Origin: Sphingobium sp052327305
Lineage (GTDB): Bacteria > Pseudomonadota > Alphaproteobacteria > Sphingomonadales > Sphingomonadaceae
Length of the DNA: 64,000 nucleotides
Direction of reading: 5' to 3'
Assembly (NCBI RefSeq): GCF_052327305.1
Contig: NZ_CP182486.1
Span: 1,178,001 to 1,242,000, forward strand
A model generated the notes under the pieces. That model did no database searches, was not told the origin of the DNA, and saw nothing but the letters and a program-made list of their open reading frames with translations. The translations under genes and the position numbers were made by a program. Positions 1 through 8,625 of the stretch are shown one piece after another (positions within the stretch are counted from its first letter, which is position 1; each line of letters opens with the position of its first letter).

Positions 1-614
1 CCAAGGAACGGGTCGAGAATCCAGCGGCGATGGCCGATATTGCTTCCAGCTAACTCGGTAAGCCACATGCCGAGAAAATCGTCCTCGCTGCTCCAGTCGA
101 GATAAGGCGAGACCGTTCCGCCAACCAGATTGCTGCTTCCCGCACCTTCTGCGCCCGTCATACTGTAGCAGCGCCAGTTGGTCGGAGGGGTATGGCTGAG
201 TTGGCCATTGGACGCCATTATAAGCGCGGCCTGCACTGCCTCCTCTTCATCGTCATTGGCATAGACGACTGGAGAGAGGCCATGGAGAGCGCGGATGGCA
301 TTGAGCCGCGTGAGAAAATCCGCCCTGACGCTCGCCTTGAGCTTGCCCGGCGTGCAGGTCGTCACATCGGCCAGTTCGTCATAAAGCGCGAGAACGCCCT
401 CTCCCCAATTGGTCGGTGTCGGAGCCGGGGTGGGCACAGTTGCCGAGGATGGCGTGGGCGTCGGGGTTGGGGACGGCGTGGGCGTCGGCGAGTTCCCGCT
501 AGGCACAGTCACAGCGCCGCCCGATCCGCCCTCGGCTCCGCCACAAGCCGTCAGCAGCGAAATGAAGGTCACGGCGCTCATGGCGCCCCGATAGAATCTC
601 TTCTGCATGAGCAT
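1..614 (-). CDS. CAP/SCP-domain lipoprotein, C-terminus beyond window
   Basis: Reading from the ATG at 614 leftward gives about 204 residues without a stop, so the gene continues beyond position 1. The N-terminus is a lipoprotein signal (LLTACGG, lipobox LTAC). It is followed by a Pro/Thr-rich linker of repeated PTPTPSP units (about residues 45-70), and then a domain with the CAP pattern: LNAIRALHGLSPVVY, a SHTPPTNW segment and LGMWLTELAGSNIGHRRWIL. CAP-domain proteins of this kind are usually exported; the bacterial function is not established. A second ATG at 608 is also possible. The upstream 100 bases to polA show no clear terminator. Family call is fairly secure; the exact role is unknown. 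Confidence 0.8.
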   Translation of the reverse strand, partial: MLMQKRFYRGAMSAVTFISLLTACGGAEGGSGGAVTVPSGNSPTPTPSPTPTPTPSSATVPTPAPTPTNWGEGVLALYDELADVTTCTPGKLKASVRADFLTRLNAIRALHGLSPVVYANDDEEEAVQAALIMASNGQLSHTPPTNWRCYSMTGAEGAGSSNLVGGTVSPYLDWSSEDDFLGMWLTELAGSNIGHRRWILDPFL

Positions 615-713
615 GGGTTTATCGGCGAGAGCCTAAAGTCCGCTTAACTACTCGTGACGATGCCGTATCGGAGATGAAGATTTTTCGGGCCTATTGGGAC
701 AGGAGGTCGCGCA

Positions 714-3515
714 CTAGTGCGCGGCGCCCCAGCTTGAGCCGATGCCGATTTCGACACCCAGCGGCACGGAGAGTCGAACCATTGGTTCGGCAGCCCCCGC
801 CATGACCGACTCGATAATGGGCTTGGCCGCTTCCACATCGCTCTCAGGCAGCTCGAACACGAGTTCGTCATGCACCTGGAGGAGCATGCGCACCTGCCCC
901 AGCCCAGCCTCCCTGAGTGCTGGCCCCATCCGCGCCATCGCCCGCTTGATGATGTCGGCGCTGGTGCCCTGTATGGGCGCGTTGATCGCCGCCCGCTCCG
1001 CACCCTGACGGATGTGCTGCACACTGTTGGTAATCTGCGGAAACCAGGTTTTCCGGCCAAAGAGCGTCTCGGTGTAACCCCGCGCGCGGACCTTCTCCAG
1101 CGTCTCGTTGATATAGGCCGATATGCCCGGAAAACGCTCGAAATAGCGTGAAATCATCGATTGCGCTTCGTCGGGATCGATCTCCAGCCGGGCCGCCAGA
1201 CCCCAGCGCGAAATGCCATAAAGAATGGCGAAGTTGATCGTCTTCGCGCGGGCGCGCGTGTCGCGATTCACCTCGCCGAACAGCTCCTGCGCCGTCGCCG
1301 CGTGAATATCCTCGCCCGCCAGAAACGCATCACGAAGGGCGGGCACGTCCGCCATGTGGGCTGCAAGGCGCAGTTCGATCTGACTGTAGTCGGCGGCAAG
1401 GATCACGTTACCCGGCTCGGCGATAAACGCATCGCGGATTTGTCGACCGACCTCGCTGCGGATCGGAATATTCTGGAGATTGGGATCGGTGGAACTGAGG
1501 CGACCTGTCTGTGCGCCCGTCAGGCTGTAACTGGTGTGAACCCGGCCCGTTTGCGGATTGATCTGAGCCTGCAACGCATCGGTATAAGTGGATTTCAGCT
1601 TGGAAAGCTGCCGCCACTCAAGCACCAACCCGGCGATCTCCGATCCCTCCGCCTTCAGCTTCTCCAGAACGGTCACGTCAGTTGAATAAGCGCCGCTCTT
1701 GCCCTTTTTCCCGCCCTTGAGGCCCATCTTCTCGAAGAGAATCGCGCCCAGCTGCTGCGTGGAACCCACCATGAAGGGCTGGCCGGCAAGCGCGTGGATT
1801 TCGCTCTCGAGCCGCGCGATGTCCTGCGCGAACTGTCCCGAAAGGCGCGAGAGCGCCTCCCGGTCCACCTTGATGCCGGCCCGCTCCATGCCGGCGACCA
1901 CGCTTGCGAGCGGCCGGTCGACCAGCTCGTAAATGCGTGTCGCGCCTTCATGGGCGAGCCTGGGCTTGAACCGGGTCCAAAGCCGGTAGGTCACGTCCGC
2001 GTCCTCAGCCCCATAGCGCGTCGCTTCGGGCAACGGCACCTGCGCGAAGCTGATCGCCTTCTTGCCGGTTCCCGTGACGTCCTTGAAGCCGATGCATGTG
2101 TGATCGAGATGCTGTTTCGCCGCCTCGTCCATGCCATGGCCAGCGAGAGATTTGCCTGCTTCCAGATCGAAGGCCATCAGCATCGTGTCGTCATAGGGCG
2201 AAACGACGAGACCGTGGCGGGCCAGCACGTTGATGTCGTATTTGATGTTGTGGCCGATCTTGAGCACGCCGGGATCCCGCAAAACCGGCGCGAGACGCGT
2301 GATGACATCGGCAAGCGCCAGCTGTGGCGGTGCCTCGCAGAACATGTCGTCGCCCGAGCGGTGGGCCACGGGAATGTAGCAGGCCCGGCCCGGAGCCGTC
2401 GCAAGGCAGATGCCGACAAGGCTCGCGACAATGCTGTCCAGCGCATCGGTCTCGGTGTCGACGGCAAGGACGCCTCCGGTCTGCGCTTCGGCAATCCAAC
2501 GGTCGAGCGCGTCCAGAGTCACGACAGTCTCATAGGCCTCCCGGTCGATGGGTGGCAGATCGATAGGCGCCGGTGCGCCACTCACCGGAGTTACGCCCTG
2601 AGAGGGAGCTGAGACGGAAGGCGTCGCTGCCTTGCCCGGCGCATTGCCTGCAAGGCGCGAGAGCAGCGCCTTGAATCCCTGATCCTCCAGAAAAGCACGG
2701 AGCGGGTCGGGCGGGATTCCATCCAGCTTCAGCTCATCGAGCGACATCGGCAGAGGCACGCCGACATGCAGCGTGACAAGCTCCCGAGAGAGCCGGGCGA
2801 GATCGGCATGTTCGACCAGCCGCTCCTGCAATTTGGAGGGCTTCATGTTTGGCGCCGCCGCGAGCACCGCGTCGAGATCGCCATATTCGAGGATCAGCTT
2901 GGACGCCGTCTTCGGACCGACACCCGGCACGCCGGGTACATTGTCGACACTGTCACCCATCAGCGCAAGCACGTCCCGCAATTGCGAGGGCGCGACGCCG
3001 AATTTCGTCATCACATAATCGTCGCTGCGCCGCTCGTTCTTCATCGTGTCGAGCATATCGACGCCCGGCTGGATCAACTGCGCGAGATCCTTGTCCGAGG
3101 AGACGATTGTGACGTCCCAGCCCTTTGCGACCGCTTGGCAGGTATAGGTGGCGATGATGTCGTCCGCCTCGAACCCCTCCTCCTCGATACACGGCAGCGA
3201 AAAGGCGCGCGTCGCATCGCGGATCAGCGGAAACTGCGGGATCAGGTCTTCGGGCGCGGGCGGGCGGTTGGCTTTATACTGATCGTAGAGATCGTTGCGG
3301 AAAGTGTGGCTGCTCTTGTCGAGGATCACCGCCAGATGCGTAGGCCCCTCTTCCTTGTCGAGCGCGTCCGCCAGCTTCCAGAGCATCGCGGTATAGCCAT
3401 AGACCGCGCCAGCCGGCACGCCATGCCGATTGGTGAGGGGGGGCAGCTGATGATAGGCACGAAAAATATAGCTCGAGCCATCGACAAGATAGAGGTGATT
3501 CTTGGTATCCGCCAT
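714..3515 (-). CDS. polA: DNA polymerase I
   Basis: A 933-residue protein of normal family length with all three parts. The 5'-3' exonuclease occupies about residues 1-290 (YLVDGSSYIFRA, EADDIIATY, GVPGVGPKTA). The proofreading exonuclease domain is about 330-520 and keeps its metal ligands: DTE at 353-355, GHNIKYD and YGAEDAD. The polymerase domain ends the protein with motif A (ADYSQIELR), the O-helix RAKTINFAILYG and motif C (QVHDEL). It fills gaps in repair and removes Okazaki primers in the cytoplasm. The glycerophosphodiesterase gene lies 32 bases upstream on the same strand, so the two may be cotranscribed. The stop codon sits inside a GCGCACTAGTGCGC palindrome (709-722). Confidence 0.98.
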   Translation of the reverse strand: MADTKNHLYLVDGSSYIFRAYHQLPPLTNRHGVPAGAVYGYTAMLWKLADALDKEEGPTHLAVILDKSSHTFRNDLYDQYKANRPPAPEDLIPQFPLIRDATRAFSLPCIEEEGFEADDIIATYTCQAVAKGWDVTIVSSDKDLAQLIQPGVDMLDTMKNERRSDDYVMTKFGVAPSQLRDVLALMGDSVDNVPGVPGVGPKTASKLILEYGDLDAVLAAAPNMKPSKLQERLVEHADLARLSRELVTLHVGVPLPMSLDELKLDGIPPDPLRAFLEDQGFKALLSRLAGNAPGKAATPSVSAPSQGVTPVSGAPAPIDLPPIDREAYETVVTLDALDRWIAEAQTGGVLAVDTETDALDSIVASLVGICLATAPGRACYIPVAHRSGDDMFCEAPPQLALADVITRLAPVLRDPGVLKIGHNIKYDINVLARHGLVVSPYDDTMLMAFDLEAGKSLAGHGMDEAAKQHLDHTCIGFKDVTGTGKKAISFAQVPLPEATRYGAEDADVTYRLWTRFKPRLAHEGATRIYELVDRPLASVVAGMERAGIKVDREALSRLSGQFAQDIARLESEIHALAGQPFMVGSTQQLGAILFEKMGLKGGKKGKSGAYSTDVTVLEKLKAEGSEIAGLVLEWRQLSKLKSTYTDALQAQINPQTGRVHTSYSLTGAQTGRLSSTDPNLQNIPIRSEVGRQIRDAFIAEPGNVILAADYSQIELRLAAHMADVPALRDAFLAGEDIHAATAQELFGEVNRDTRARAKTINFAILYGISRWGLAARLEIDPDEAQSMISRYFERFPGISAYINETLEKVRARGYTETLFGRKTWFPQITNSVQHIRQGAERAAINAPIQGTSADIIKRAMARMGPALREAGLGQVRMLLQVHDELVFELPESDVEAAKPIIESVMAGAAEPMVRLSVPLGVEIGIGSSWGAAH

Positions 3516-3547
3516 CGGGCGGGGATAGCGGCTGGGGCGCCTCCCCG

Positions 3548-4639
3548 CTACGCCGAAACAGCAGCGCGGCCGATCGCGGGATCGTCCGTGAAAAAGCCGT
3601 CGATCCCGGCGCGGATAAAGGCGCGAATTTCCGCTATCGCGCCCTTCTCCGCCCGATGTGCGGGATCGTCCCCCTCACGCAAGACCATCGGCAGAAAGCT
3701 GTTCTCCGGGCGGAAGGTATAAGGCATCACTGCCAGCCCGGCCTTGTGCGCGTCTTTCACCAGAGCGGTGGGCGTGCCGAGCCGGCCATCGCGGCCGACC
3801 GGAATGATCGACATCTTGTAGGGCGCGACGATGTCCGCATAAGTCGCCATTTCGGCAAGACCGGCGGGAGCCATCATGTTCGCATAAGTCGTCTTCCCGC
3901 CCGCCTTCACAATATCGGCGGGCTGCATCGCTTCTTCATCGCAAAGCTGCATGAGGCGGACATTGGTCCACTGGCCGAGCTGATTCTTCAAATAGCGCAG
4001 GTTCCCGGTTTCGAACGACTGGACGATCAGCGGCGCGCTGCGGCTATACGGGTGCCGGCCGATGACATCGACGAAGAGGTCTTCCATGGGAAGGCCGGCA
4101 TCGGAGAAATAGGTCGAGTGCTTAAGCTCCGGCACGATACCGATCATGCGGCCCCGCGCACGCGCCTGTCCGGCGACGAAATCGATCACTTCGCTGAGGG
4201 TCACAATCGGGAAGCGGCCGTCCATCGCGGCGCTCGCCGGCCGCAACGTCGGCAAGCGCTCTTTCGCCTGGAGCGTTTTCAGCTCGGCCAGCGTGAAGTC
4301 TTCGGTGAACCAGCCTTCATGGGCCGCCCCGTCGACAACCTTCCGCGTCCGCCGATCTGCAAATTCGGGGTGCGCGGCGACATTGGTCGTCTCGGAAATG
4401 TCGTTCTCATGGCGGACGATGAGGTGGCGGTCCTTCGTCATGCACAGGTCCGGCTCGATCATGTCCGCGCCGTCTATGATCGCCCGTTCATAGGAGGCAA
4501 GCGTATGCTCGGGGAGGAGCGCGCACGCGCCGCGATGGCCTATGACGAGGGGCGCAGGCCGAGGTTCACGACTATGCGCCATCGGCATCGCCGCGAAAGC
4601 ACCTGCTGTCATCAGCGTCTCGCGCCGGGTAAACCTCAT
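3548..4639 (-). CDS. glycerophosphodiester phosphodiesterase, exported
   Basis: This 363-residue protein has the GDPD-family signature: IGHRGA with the catalytic His near residue 35, HTLASYERAI, and the metal-binding GADMIEPDLCMTKD followed by RHEN. It should hydrolyse glycerophosphodiesters to glycerol-3-phosphate plus an alcohol. The N-terminus FTRRETLMTAGAF followed by a short hydrophobic stretch fits a twin-arginine signal, placing the enzyme in the periplasm as for GlpQ. The C-terminal part carries the expected GIDGFFTDDP motif. It lies 59 bases downstream of the beta-lactamase-like gene and 32 bases upstream of polA. No glycerol-phosphate transporter gene is nearby. GlpQ type is likely, but substrate range cannot be read. 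Confidence 0.9.
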   Translation of the reverse strand: MRFTRRETLMTAGAFAAMPMAHSREPRPAPLVIGHRGACALLPEHTLASYERAIIDGADMIEPDLCMTKDRHLIVRHENDISETTNVAAHPEFADRRTRKVVDGAAHEGWFTEDFTLAELKTLQAKERLPTLRPASAAMDGRFPIVTLSEVIDFVAGQARARGRMIGIVPELKHSTYFSDAGLPMEDLFVDVIGRHPYSRSAPLIVQSFETGNLRYLKNQLGQWTNVRLMQLCDEEAMQPADIVKAGGKTTYANMMAPAGLAEMATYADIVAPYKMSIIPVGRDGRLGTPTALVKDAHKAGLAVMPYTFRPENSFLPMVLREGDDPAHRAEKGAIAEIRAFIRAGIDGFFTDDPAIGRAAVSA

Positions 4640-4698
4640 GACGGCGGGCTATGCCGACGGGATATGACATGGCGGTTTCAGCGACCCGCGCAATCCCG

Positions 4699-5892
4699 CT
4701 AGCTCGTGTGAAGCTCCGCGACAGTGCGCGCGACTTCCTGCATCAGCGCCCACCGCACGGGGATAGGCTGCTTGGTCGAGCCGATCATCACGACAATGGC
4801 GTAGCTCGTGCCATCGGGCGCCGTCATGATTCCCACGTCGTTGTAGCCGGTCGAACGCGATCCCAGATCCTGCCCGGTTCCGGTCTTATGAACATATTTC
4901 CAGCCCCTCGGCACGCCCGCCTTCACCCGCTGCGGTCCGGTTTTGGCTTCGCCCATTGTCGAGATGAGCTGCGCCGTCGAGGCTGGCGAAAGCATGTCTC
5001 CGCGCTTCAGCTTGGCGAGCGCGTGGGCAATCGCGACCGGCGAGGCGCCGTCTGGCGGATTGGCAAGATAATCGTCCAGTGCCTTCTGGCGCACGGACAT
5101 GGGGAGATTGGCCCGCGCAGTGTAGAAGCGGCGCCCCTGCGAGAGATCCTGCGTCCAAGGAAGGCCAGCCGTCTGGCTCTGCAGCAGCCGCTCGCCGGGG
5201 CCGAAGCGAACATTGGCGATATAGCGCCGCGCGAGGAAGCTGCGCACGGCCTCCGAGCCGCCGATCGAGCGGAGCACCGAGTCATTCGCGGTATTGTCGC
5301 TCTGCGTCATCGCCCGGAAGAAAAGATCGGAGAGGCTGGTTGTGTAGCCCCCCGGTCCCTTCACCATTGCGGCGATCGGCTGATGAAAAAGCGTGAGATC
5401 CTTGGGCTGGATCGTCACTGGTTGGGTGAGCGAGACCTTGCCGCGATCCACCGCGTCGAGAAGCGTCATTGCGACCCAGAGCTTCGAGACGCTCTGCTGC
5501 GGAAAGAGCTGGGTGCCATTGTGGCTAACGGTCCAGCCAGCGTCCACGCGCTCGACCGCAATGCCGACCTTGCCGTCGAAGGACTGGCCGAGGGACTGGA
5601 TGACAGCGGAGAGCGCGGGCGGCGGCGGGCTTGGGCGAGGCGCAGGGCGGGCGGCCACCACGGGCGAAGTCGATGCCGGGCGCGGCGCGTTAAGCGGCGC
5701 CGCCTGCGGACGAGCGTGCGCCAAAGTCGCAGGGGGCGTACTGCGCGGCACAGCCGTGCAGGCGCTAGCGAGCACGATTGTCGCAAGTCCTACGGTCTTC
5801 CAGCTCGTCTCCCGCGGATGCTTCCGCACCAGCCTCAGCGTGCCGTTCTTTGCCGCCTTTGTGCGTTTCATACCCCCGAACATGACCGCCAT
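4699..5892 (-). CDS. class A beta-lactamase-like serine hydrolase lipoprotein
   Basis: A 397-residue protein with a lipoprotein-type N-terminus (IVLASACTA), a long Pro/Ala-rich linker (about 45-95) and a serine hydrolase domain. It has SVSK (SxxK), SDN (in MTQSDNTAND) and HKTGTG (KTG). The stretch after SDN aligns without gaps to class A enzymes, and a Glu lies exactly 36 residues after the Ser of SDN, as Glu166 does. The motif there reads ERLLQ, so Asn170 is replaced by Gln. SDN to KTG is about 35 residues longer than in TEM-type enzymes, implying an insertion after the omega loop. It may be a beta-lactamase or a related peptidoglycan or ester hydrolase. Start is uncertain: ATG at 5871 is an alternative and neither has a convincing Shine-Dalgarno. 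Confidence 0.82.
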   Translation of the reverse strand: MAVMFGGMKRTKAAKNGTLRLVRKHPRETSWKTVGLATIVLASACTAVPRSTPPATLAHARPQAAPLNAPRPASTSPVVAARPAPRPSPPPPALSAVIQSLGQSFDGKVGIAVERVDAGWTVSHNGTQLFPQQSVSKLWVAMTLLDAVDRGKVSLTQPVTIQPKDLTLFHQPIAAMVKGPGGYTTSLSDLFFRAMTQSDNTANDSVLRSIGGSEAVRSFLARRYIANVRFGPGERLLQSQTAGLPWTQDLSQGRRFYTARANLPMSVRQKALDDYLANPPDGASPVAIAHALAKLKRGDMLSPASTAQLISTMGEAKTGPQRVKAGVPRGWKYVHKTGTGQDLGSRSTGYNDVGIMTAPDGTSYAIVVMIGSTKQPIPVRWALMQEVARTVAELHTS

Positions 5893-5988
5893 TTAATTAA
5901 CGACGCAAAAACAAGAGCAAGGGCCATGCGGCGCGTCGAATCCCCTATACGACGAACCGTTAGTCGAACGCGACGACCGGTTGAACCT

Positions 5989-7593
5989 TTACGGCACCAG
6001 CACAGTATCGGCGGCTTCGGGCAGCATGTCCGGATAGTCGAGGGTGTAATGAAGGCCCCGACTTTCCTTACGGTGAAGTGCCGAACGAATGATGAGCCGC
6101 GCGACCTCGAGCAGGTTTCGTAGCTCGATAAGGTCCGGCGTCACCCGGAAGTTGCCATAATAGTCGTCCACTTCCTTGCTCAGGAGGTCGGCGCGGTGCT
6201 GGGCACGCTCCAGCCGCTTCGTGGTGCGCACGATCCCGACATAGTCCCACATGAAGCGGCGAATCTCTTTCCAGTTGTGCTGGACGATCACTTCCTCGTC
6301 GCTGTCGGTCACGCGGCTCTCGTCCCACGGCCGGATCGGCGGCGGCGCGGGCAGCTCTTCCCAATGGGCGCGGATATGCCTCGCGGCCGCCTCGCCGAAG
6401 ACGAAGCATTCGAGTAGGGAATTGGACGCGAGACGATTGGCGCCGTGCAGCCCGCTCTCGCTGACTTCCCCTGCGGCATACAAGCCGGGCAGATCGGTCT
6501 TCCCGTCCAGATCGATGATGACGCCGCCGCAGGTATAGTGCTGCGCGGGGACCACGGGGATCGGCTCCTTGGTGATGTCGATGTCGAGATCGAGCAGCCG
6601 CGAATAGATCGTGGGGAAATGCTCCTTGATGAACTCGGGCGGCTTATGGCTGATGTCGAGGTGGACATAGTCCAGCCCCAGCCGCTTGATCTCATGGTCG
6701 ATCGCACGGGCCACCACATCGCGCGGAGCGAGTTCGCCCCGCTTGTCGAACCGGTCCATGAAGCGCTTTCCCCCACCCGGCACGCCCGGCGGCAGCTTCA
6801 GCTTGCCCCCTTCGCCGCGCATTGCCTCGGTGATGAGGAAGTTCTTGACCTCATGATTATAGAGGCAGGTCGGGTGAAACTGGTTCATCTCCATGTTGGA
6901 GACGCGGCATCCCGCGCGCCAGGCCATGGCGATGCCATCGCCGGTCGCACCGCGCGGTGCCGTCGAGAAGAGATAGGTCCGCCCTGCACCACCGGTGCAG
7001 AGGATGGTCGCGCGACCAAGCAGCGCATCCACGCGCTTGGCCTGCTTGTTGTAGGCATAGACGCCCCACACATGTCCGTCGCCCGAGTAGCGCTCGCCAT
7101 GGCGTGAGGTGATGAGGTCGATAGCGACCATATCCTCCATCAGCGTGATGTTCGGATTGGCGCGCGCAGCAGCGAGCAGCGCCACCTGCACTGCATGGCC
7201 GGTCGCGTCGTCGACATGCACGATGCGCCGGTGCGAGTGGCCGCCCTCCCGCGTCAGATGCCACCGCTCGCCAAAGTCTTCGCCCGCGTTGAACGGCACG
7301 CCCAGCGCCGCAAGCCGTTCGATCGCCGCAGGCGCTTCGGACACGACGAACTCCACGGTCTCACGATTGTTGAGCCCTGCCCCCGCGATCATCGTATCCT
7401 CGACATGCGCGGCGAAGCTGTCCCCGGCGTCCAGAACCGCCGCGATGCCGCCCTGCGCCCAGTTGGTCGAGCCGGCATCCAGGGCGCCCTTGGCAACCAC
7501 CAGCACCTTGCGATCCTGCGCCAGGTTTATTGCGGCGGTCAGTCCTGCCGCGCCCGAACCGATGATGACGACGTCGTGATGGGAGATGGTCAT
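5989..7593 (-). CDS. nadB: L-aspartate oxidase
   Basis: The enzyme oxidises L-aspartate to iminoaspartate, the first step of bacterial de novo NAD synthesis, using FAD. The N-terminus starts MTISHHDVVIIGSGAAGL, the FAD-binding Rossmann motif. Then come the family hallmarks HLTREGGHSHRR, APRDVVARAI, QHYTCGGV and the FAD-contact segment LYAAGEVSESGLHGANRLAS. I place the start at the ATG 7593, giving 534 residues, the normal family length. An in-frame upstream extension to 7731 would add 46 residues without similarity to the fold. nadA and nadC are not in the window. The gene runs toward the beta-lactamase-like gene with a 96-base gap. Confidence 0.96.
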   Translation of the reverse strand: MTISHHDVVIIGSGAAGLTAAINLAQDRKVLVVAKGALDAGSTNWAQGGIAAVLDAGDSFAAHVEDTMIAGAGLNNRETVEFVVSEAPAAIERLAALGVPFNAGEDFGERWHLTREGGHSHRRIVHVDDATGHAVQVALLAAARANPNITLMEDMVAIDLITSRHGERYSGDGHVWGVYAYNKQAKRVDALLGRATILCTGGAGRTYLFSTAPRGATGDGIAMAWRAGCRVSNMEMNQFHPTCLYNHEVKNFLITEAMRGEGGKLKLPPGVPGGGKRFMDRFDKRGELAPRDVVARAIDHEIKRLGLDYVHLDISHKPPEFIKEHFPTIYSRLLDLDIDITKEPIPVVPAQHYTCGGVIIDLDGKTDLPGLYAAGEVSESGLHGANRLASNSLLECFVFGEAAARHIRAHWEELPAPPPIRPWDESRVTDSDEEVIVQHNWKEIRRFMWDYVGIVRTTKRLERAQHRADLLSKEVDDYYGNFRVTPDLIELRNLLEVARLIIRSALHRKESRGLHYTLDYPDMLPEAADTVLVP

Positions 7594-7820
7594 GAGGAAT
7601 AGCCGTTCTTCGAGTCGCGACGATCTTTGCGTGTGGCCGCTGGGGTGTGGGCCTGCCTTATCAGCACGAACGGTAACAGAAGGAAAGAATATGCCCCAGC
7701 TTGAGACGCTCGGCGAGCAGAGGCCGGGCATTAAGGATCTTCTTGCGAGGGATCACGGTTAACGCGGTGCTTTTGATGGTTAATAGATGTGAACCTTCTT
7801 CTGAGAGCCCGTATTCCCGC

Positions 7821-7851
7821 TCCAACGGCACAGTGTGAGCTGTGCGTTGGA
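7821..7851 (+). promoter_or_regulatory. leader hairpin upstream of the PEPxTA gene
   Basis: The arms TCCAACGGCACAG (7821-7833) and CTGTGCGTTGGA (7840-7851) pair over 12 bp with one bulged G and a 6-base loop. The hairpin ends about 30 bases before the start codon of the PEPxTA gene and has no T-run, so it does not look like a terminator. It could stabilise the mRNA leader, hide a binding site, or be a DNA operator. The rest of the 290-base intergenic region back to nadB shows no other gene; promoter elements are not clear enough to place. Confidence 0.5.
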
Positions 7852-7885
7852 ACAGGGCGACGCCCTTTGTGTGGGAGCAATGACA

Positions 7886-8551
7886 ATGACCAAGGCTATC
7901 TTCATGATCGGCGCCGCAAGCGCCCTCGTCCTTTCCGCTCCGGCAATGGCGACTGAGCTCGTTGCCAATGGCAGCTTCGAGACCGGCAACACGTCCGGGT
8001 GGAAAGTCACCAGCACCAGCGGCACGGCGCCGCAGGTGATCGCTTACGGTCAGGCGAGTGGCTATCCGACCGGCGCGTTCGGCGAAGCCGTTCCGGCAGG
8101 CACCGGCAATTTCGGCCTCCTCTTCTCGTCCGACACGGCAAATCCTGATCGCCTGTGGCAGATGGTCAATGTCGTGAAGGACATGATCTACACGATCAGC
8201 TTCGACTATTATGTGCCGCTGAATGGCTACAGCAATCCCTATGACGCCACGCTTGCGCTGTTCGCGGGCAATACGCAGCTCGGTTCGACGATCCAGACGG
8301 GCAGCGCCGGCGGCGCCGCACCCCAGCAGTGGTACACGTTCACGACCAACTACACCGCCACGTCCAACGGCAACGTCAAGCTGGGCCTCCAGTTCAACGG
8401 ACTGGGCTCGACGGCGGCCGACTTCGTGGTGGATAACATCTCGATGACGCAGGCGGTCCCTGAGCCCGCGACCTGGGCGATGATGATCGCCGGTTTCGGC
8501 ATTGCCGGCGCTTCGCTGCGCCGTCGCAAGACCGTGCTCAGCTTCGCCTGA
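7886..8551 (+). CDS. PEPxTA/PEP-CTERM sorted exported protein
   Basis: The protein begins MTKAIFMIGAASALVLSAPAMA, a classic Sec signal cleaved after AMA. The mature part starts ELVANGSFETGNTSGWKV, the pattern of beta-sandwich carbohydrate-binding-like (DUF642-like) domains. The C-terminus is VPEPATWAMMIAGFGIAGA followed by SLRRRK, the proteobacterial PEPxTA sorting signal: motif, hydrophobic helix and basic tail. Such proteins are thought to be processed by an exosortase and linked to exopolysaccharide. No exosortase gene is in this window. I chose 7886 because GGGAG at 7873-7877 is then 8 bases away; the ATG at 7880 is too close. The length is 221 residues. A strong terminator follows, so it is probably monocistronic. 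Confidence 0.9.
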   Translation: MTKAIFMIGAASALVLSAPAMATELVANGSFETGNTSGWKVTSTSGTAPQVIAYGQASGYPTGAFGEAVPAGTGNFGLLFSSDTANPDRLWQMVNVVKDMIYTISFDYYVPLNGYSNPYDATLALFAGNTQLGSTIQTGSAGGAAPQQWYTFTTNYTATSNGNVKLGLQFNGLGSTAADFVVDNISMTQAVPEPATWAMMIAGFGIAGASLRRRKTVLSFA

Positions 8552-8571
8552 ACCATCGGTAGCTAATTAAA

Positions 8572-8605
8572 GGGTCGTCAGTCGCTAAGACTGGCGATCC
8601 TTTTT
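8572..8605 (+). terminator. rho-independent terminator after the PEPxTA gene
   Basis: GGGTCGTCAGTC (8572-8583) pairs with GACTGGCGATCC (8589-8600) around a 5-base loop, with 10 Watson-Crick pairs and wobble pairs. It is followed by TTTTT at 8601-8605. On the opposite strand the hairpin is followed by CCCTTTAATT, so it may also end the convergent ABC-ATPase operon. Confidence 0.88.
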
Positions 8606-8625
8606 AGTATGTGGCCAAGGCGTAG

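Noticed and set aside
409..594. Gly/Val repeat peptide on the plus strand
   Set aside because: It is the reverse of the Pro/Thr-rich linker in the CAP-domain lipoprotein.
709..722. GCGCACTAGTGCGC palindrome over the polA stop codon
   Set aside because: Considered as a terminator, but there is no loop and no following T-run.
4651..6123. 490-residue plus-strand reading frame
   Set aside because: Arg/His/Ala-rich composition typical of antisense frames; the minus strand encodes the beta-lactamase-like protein with clear motifs.
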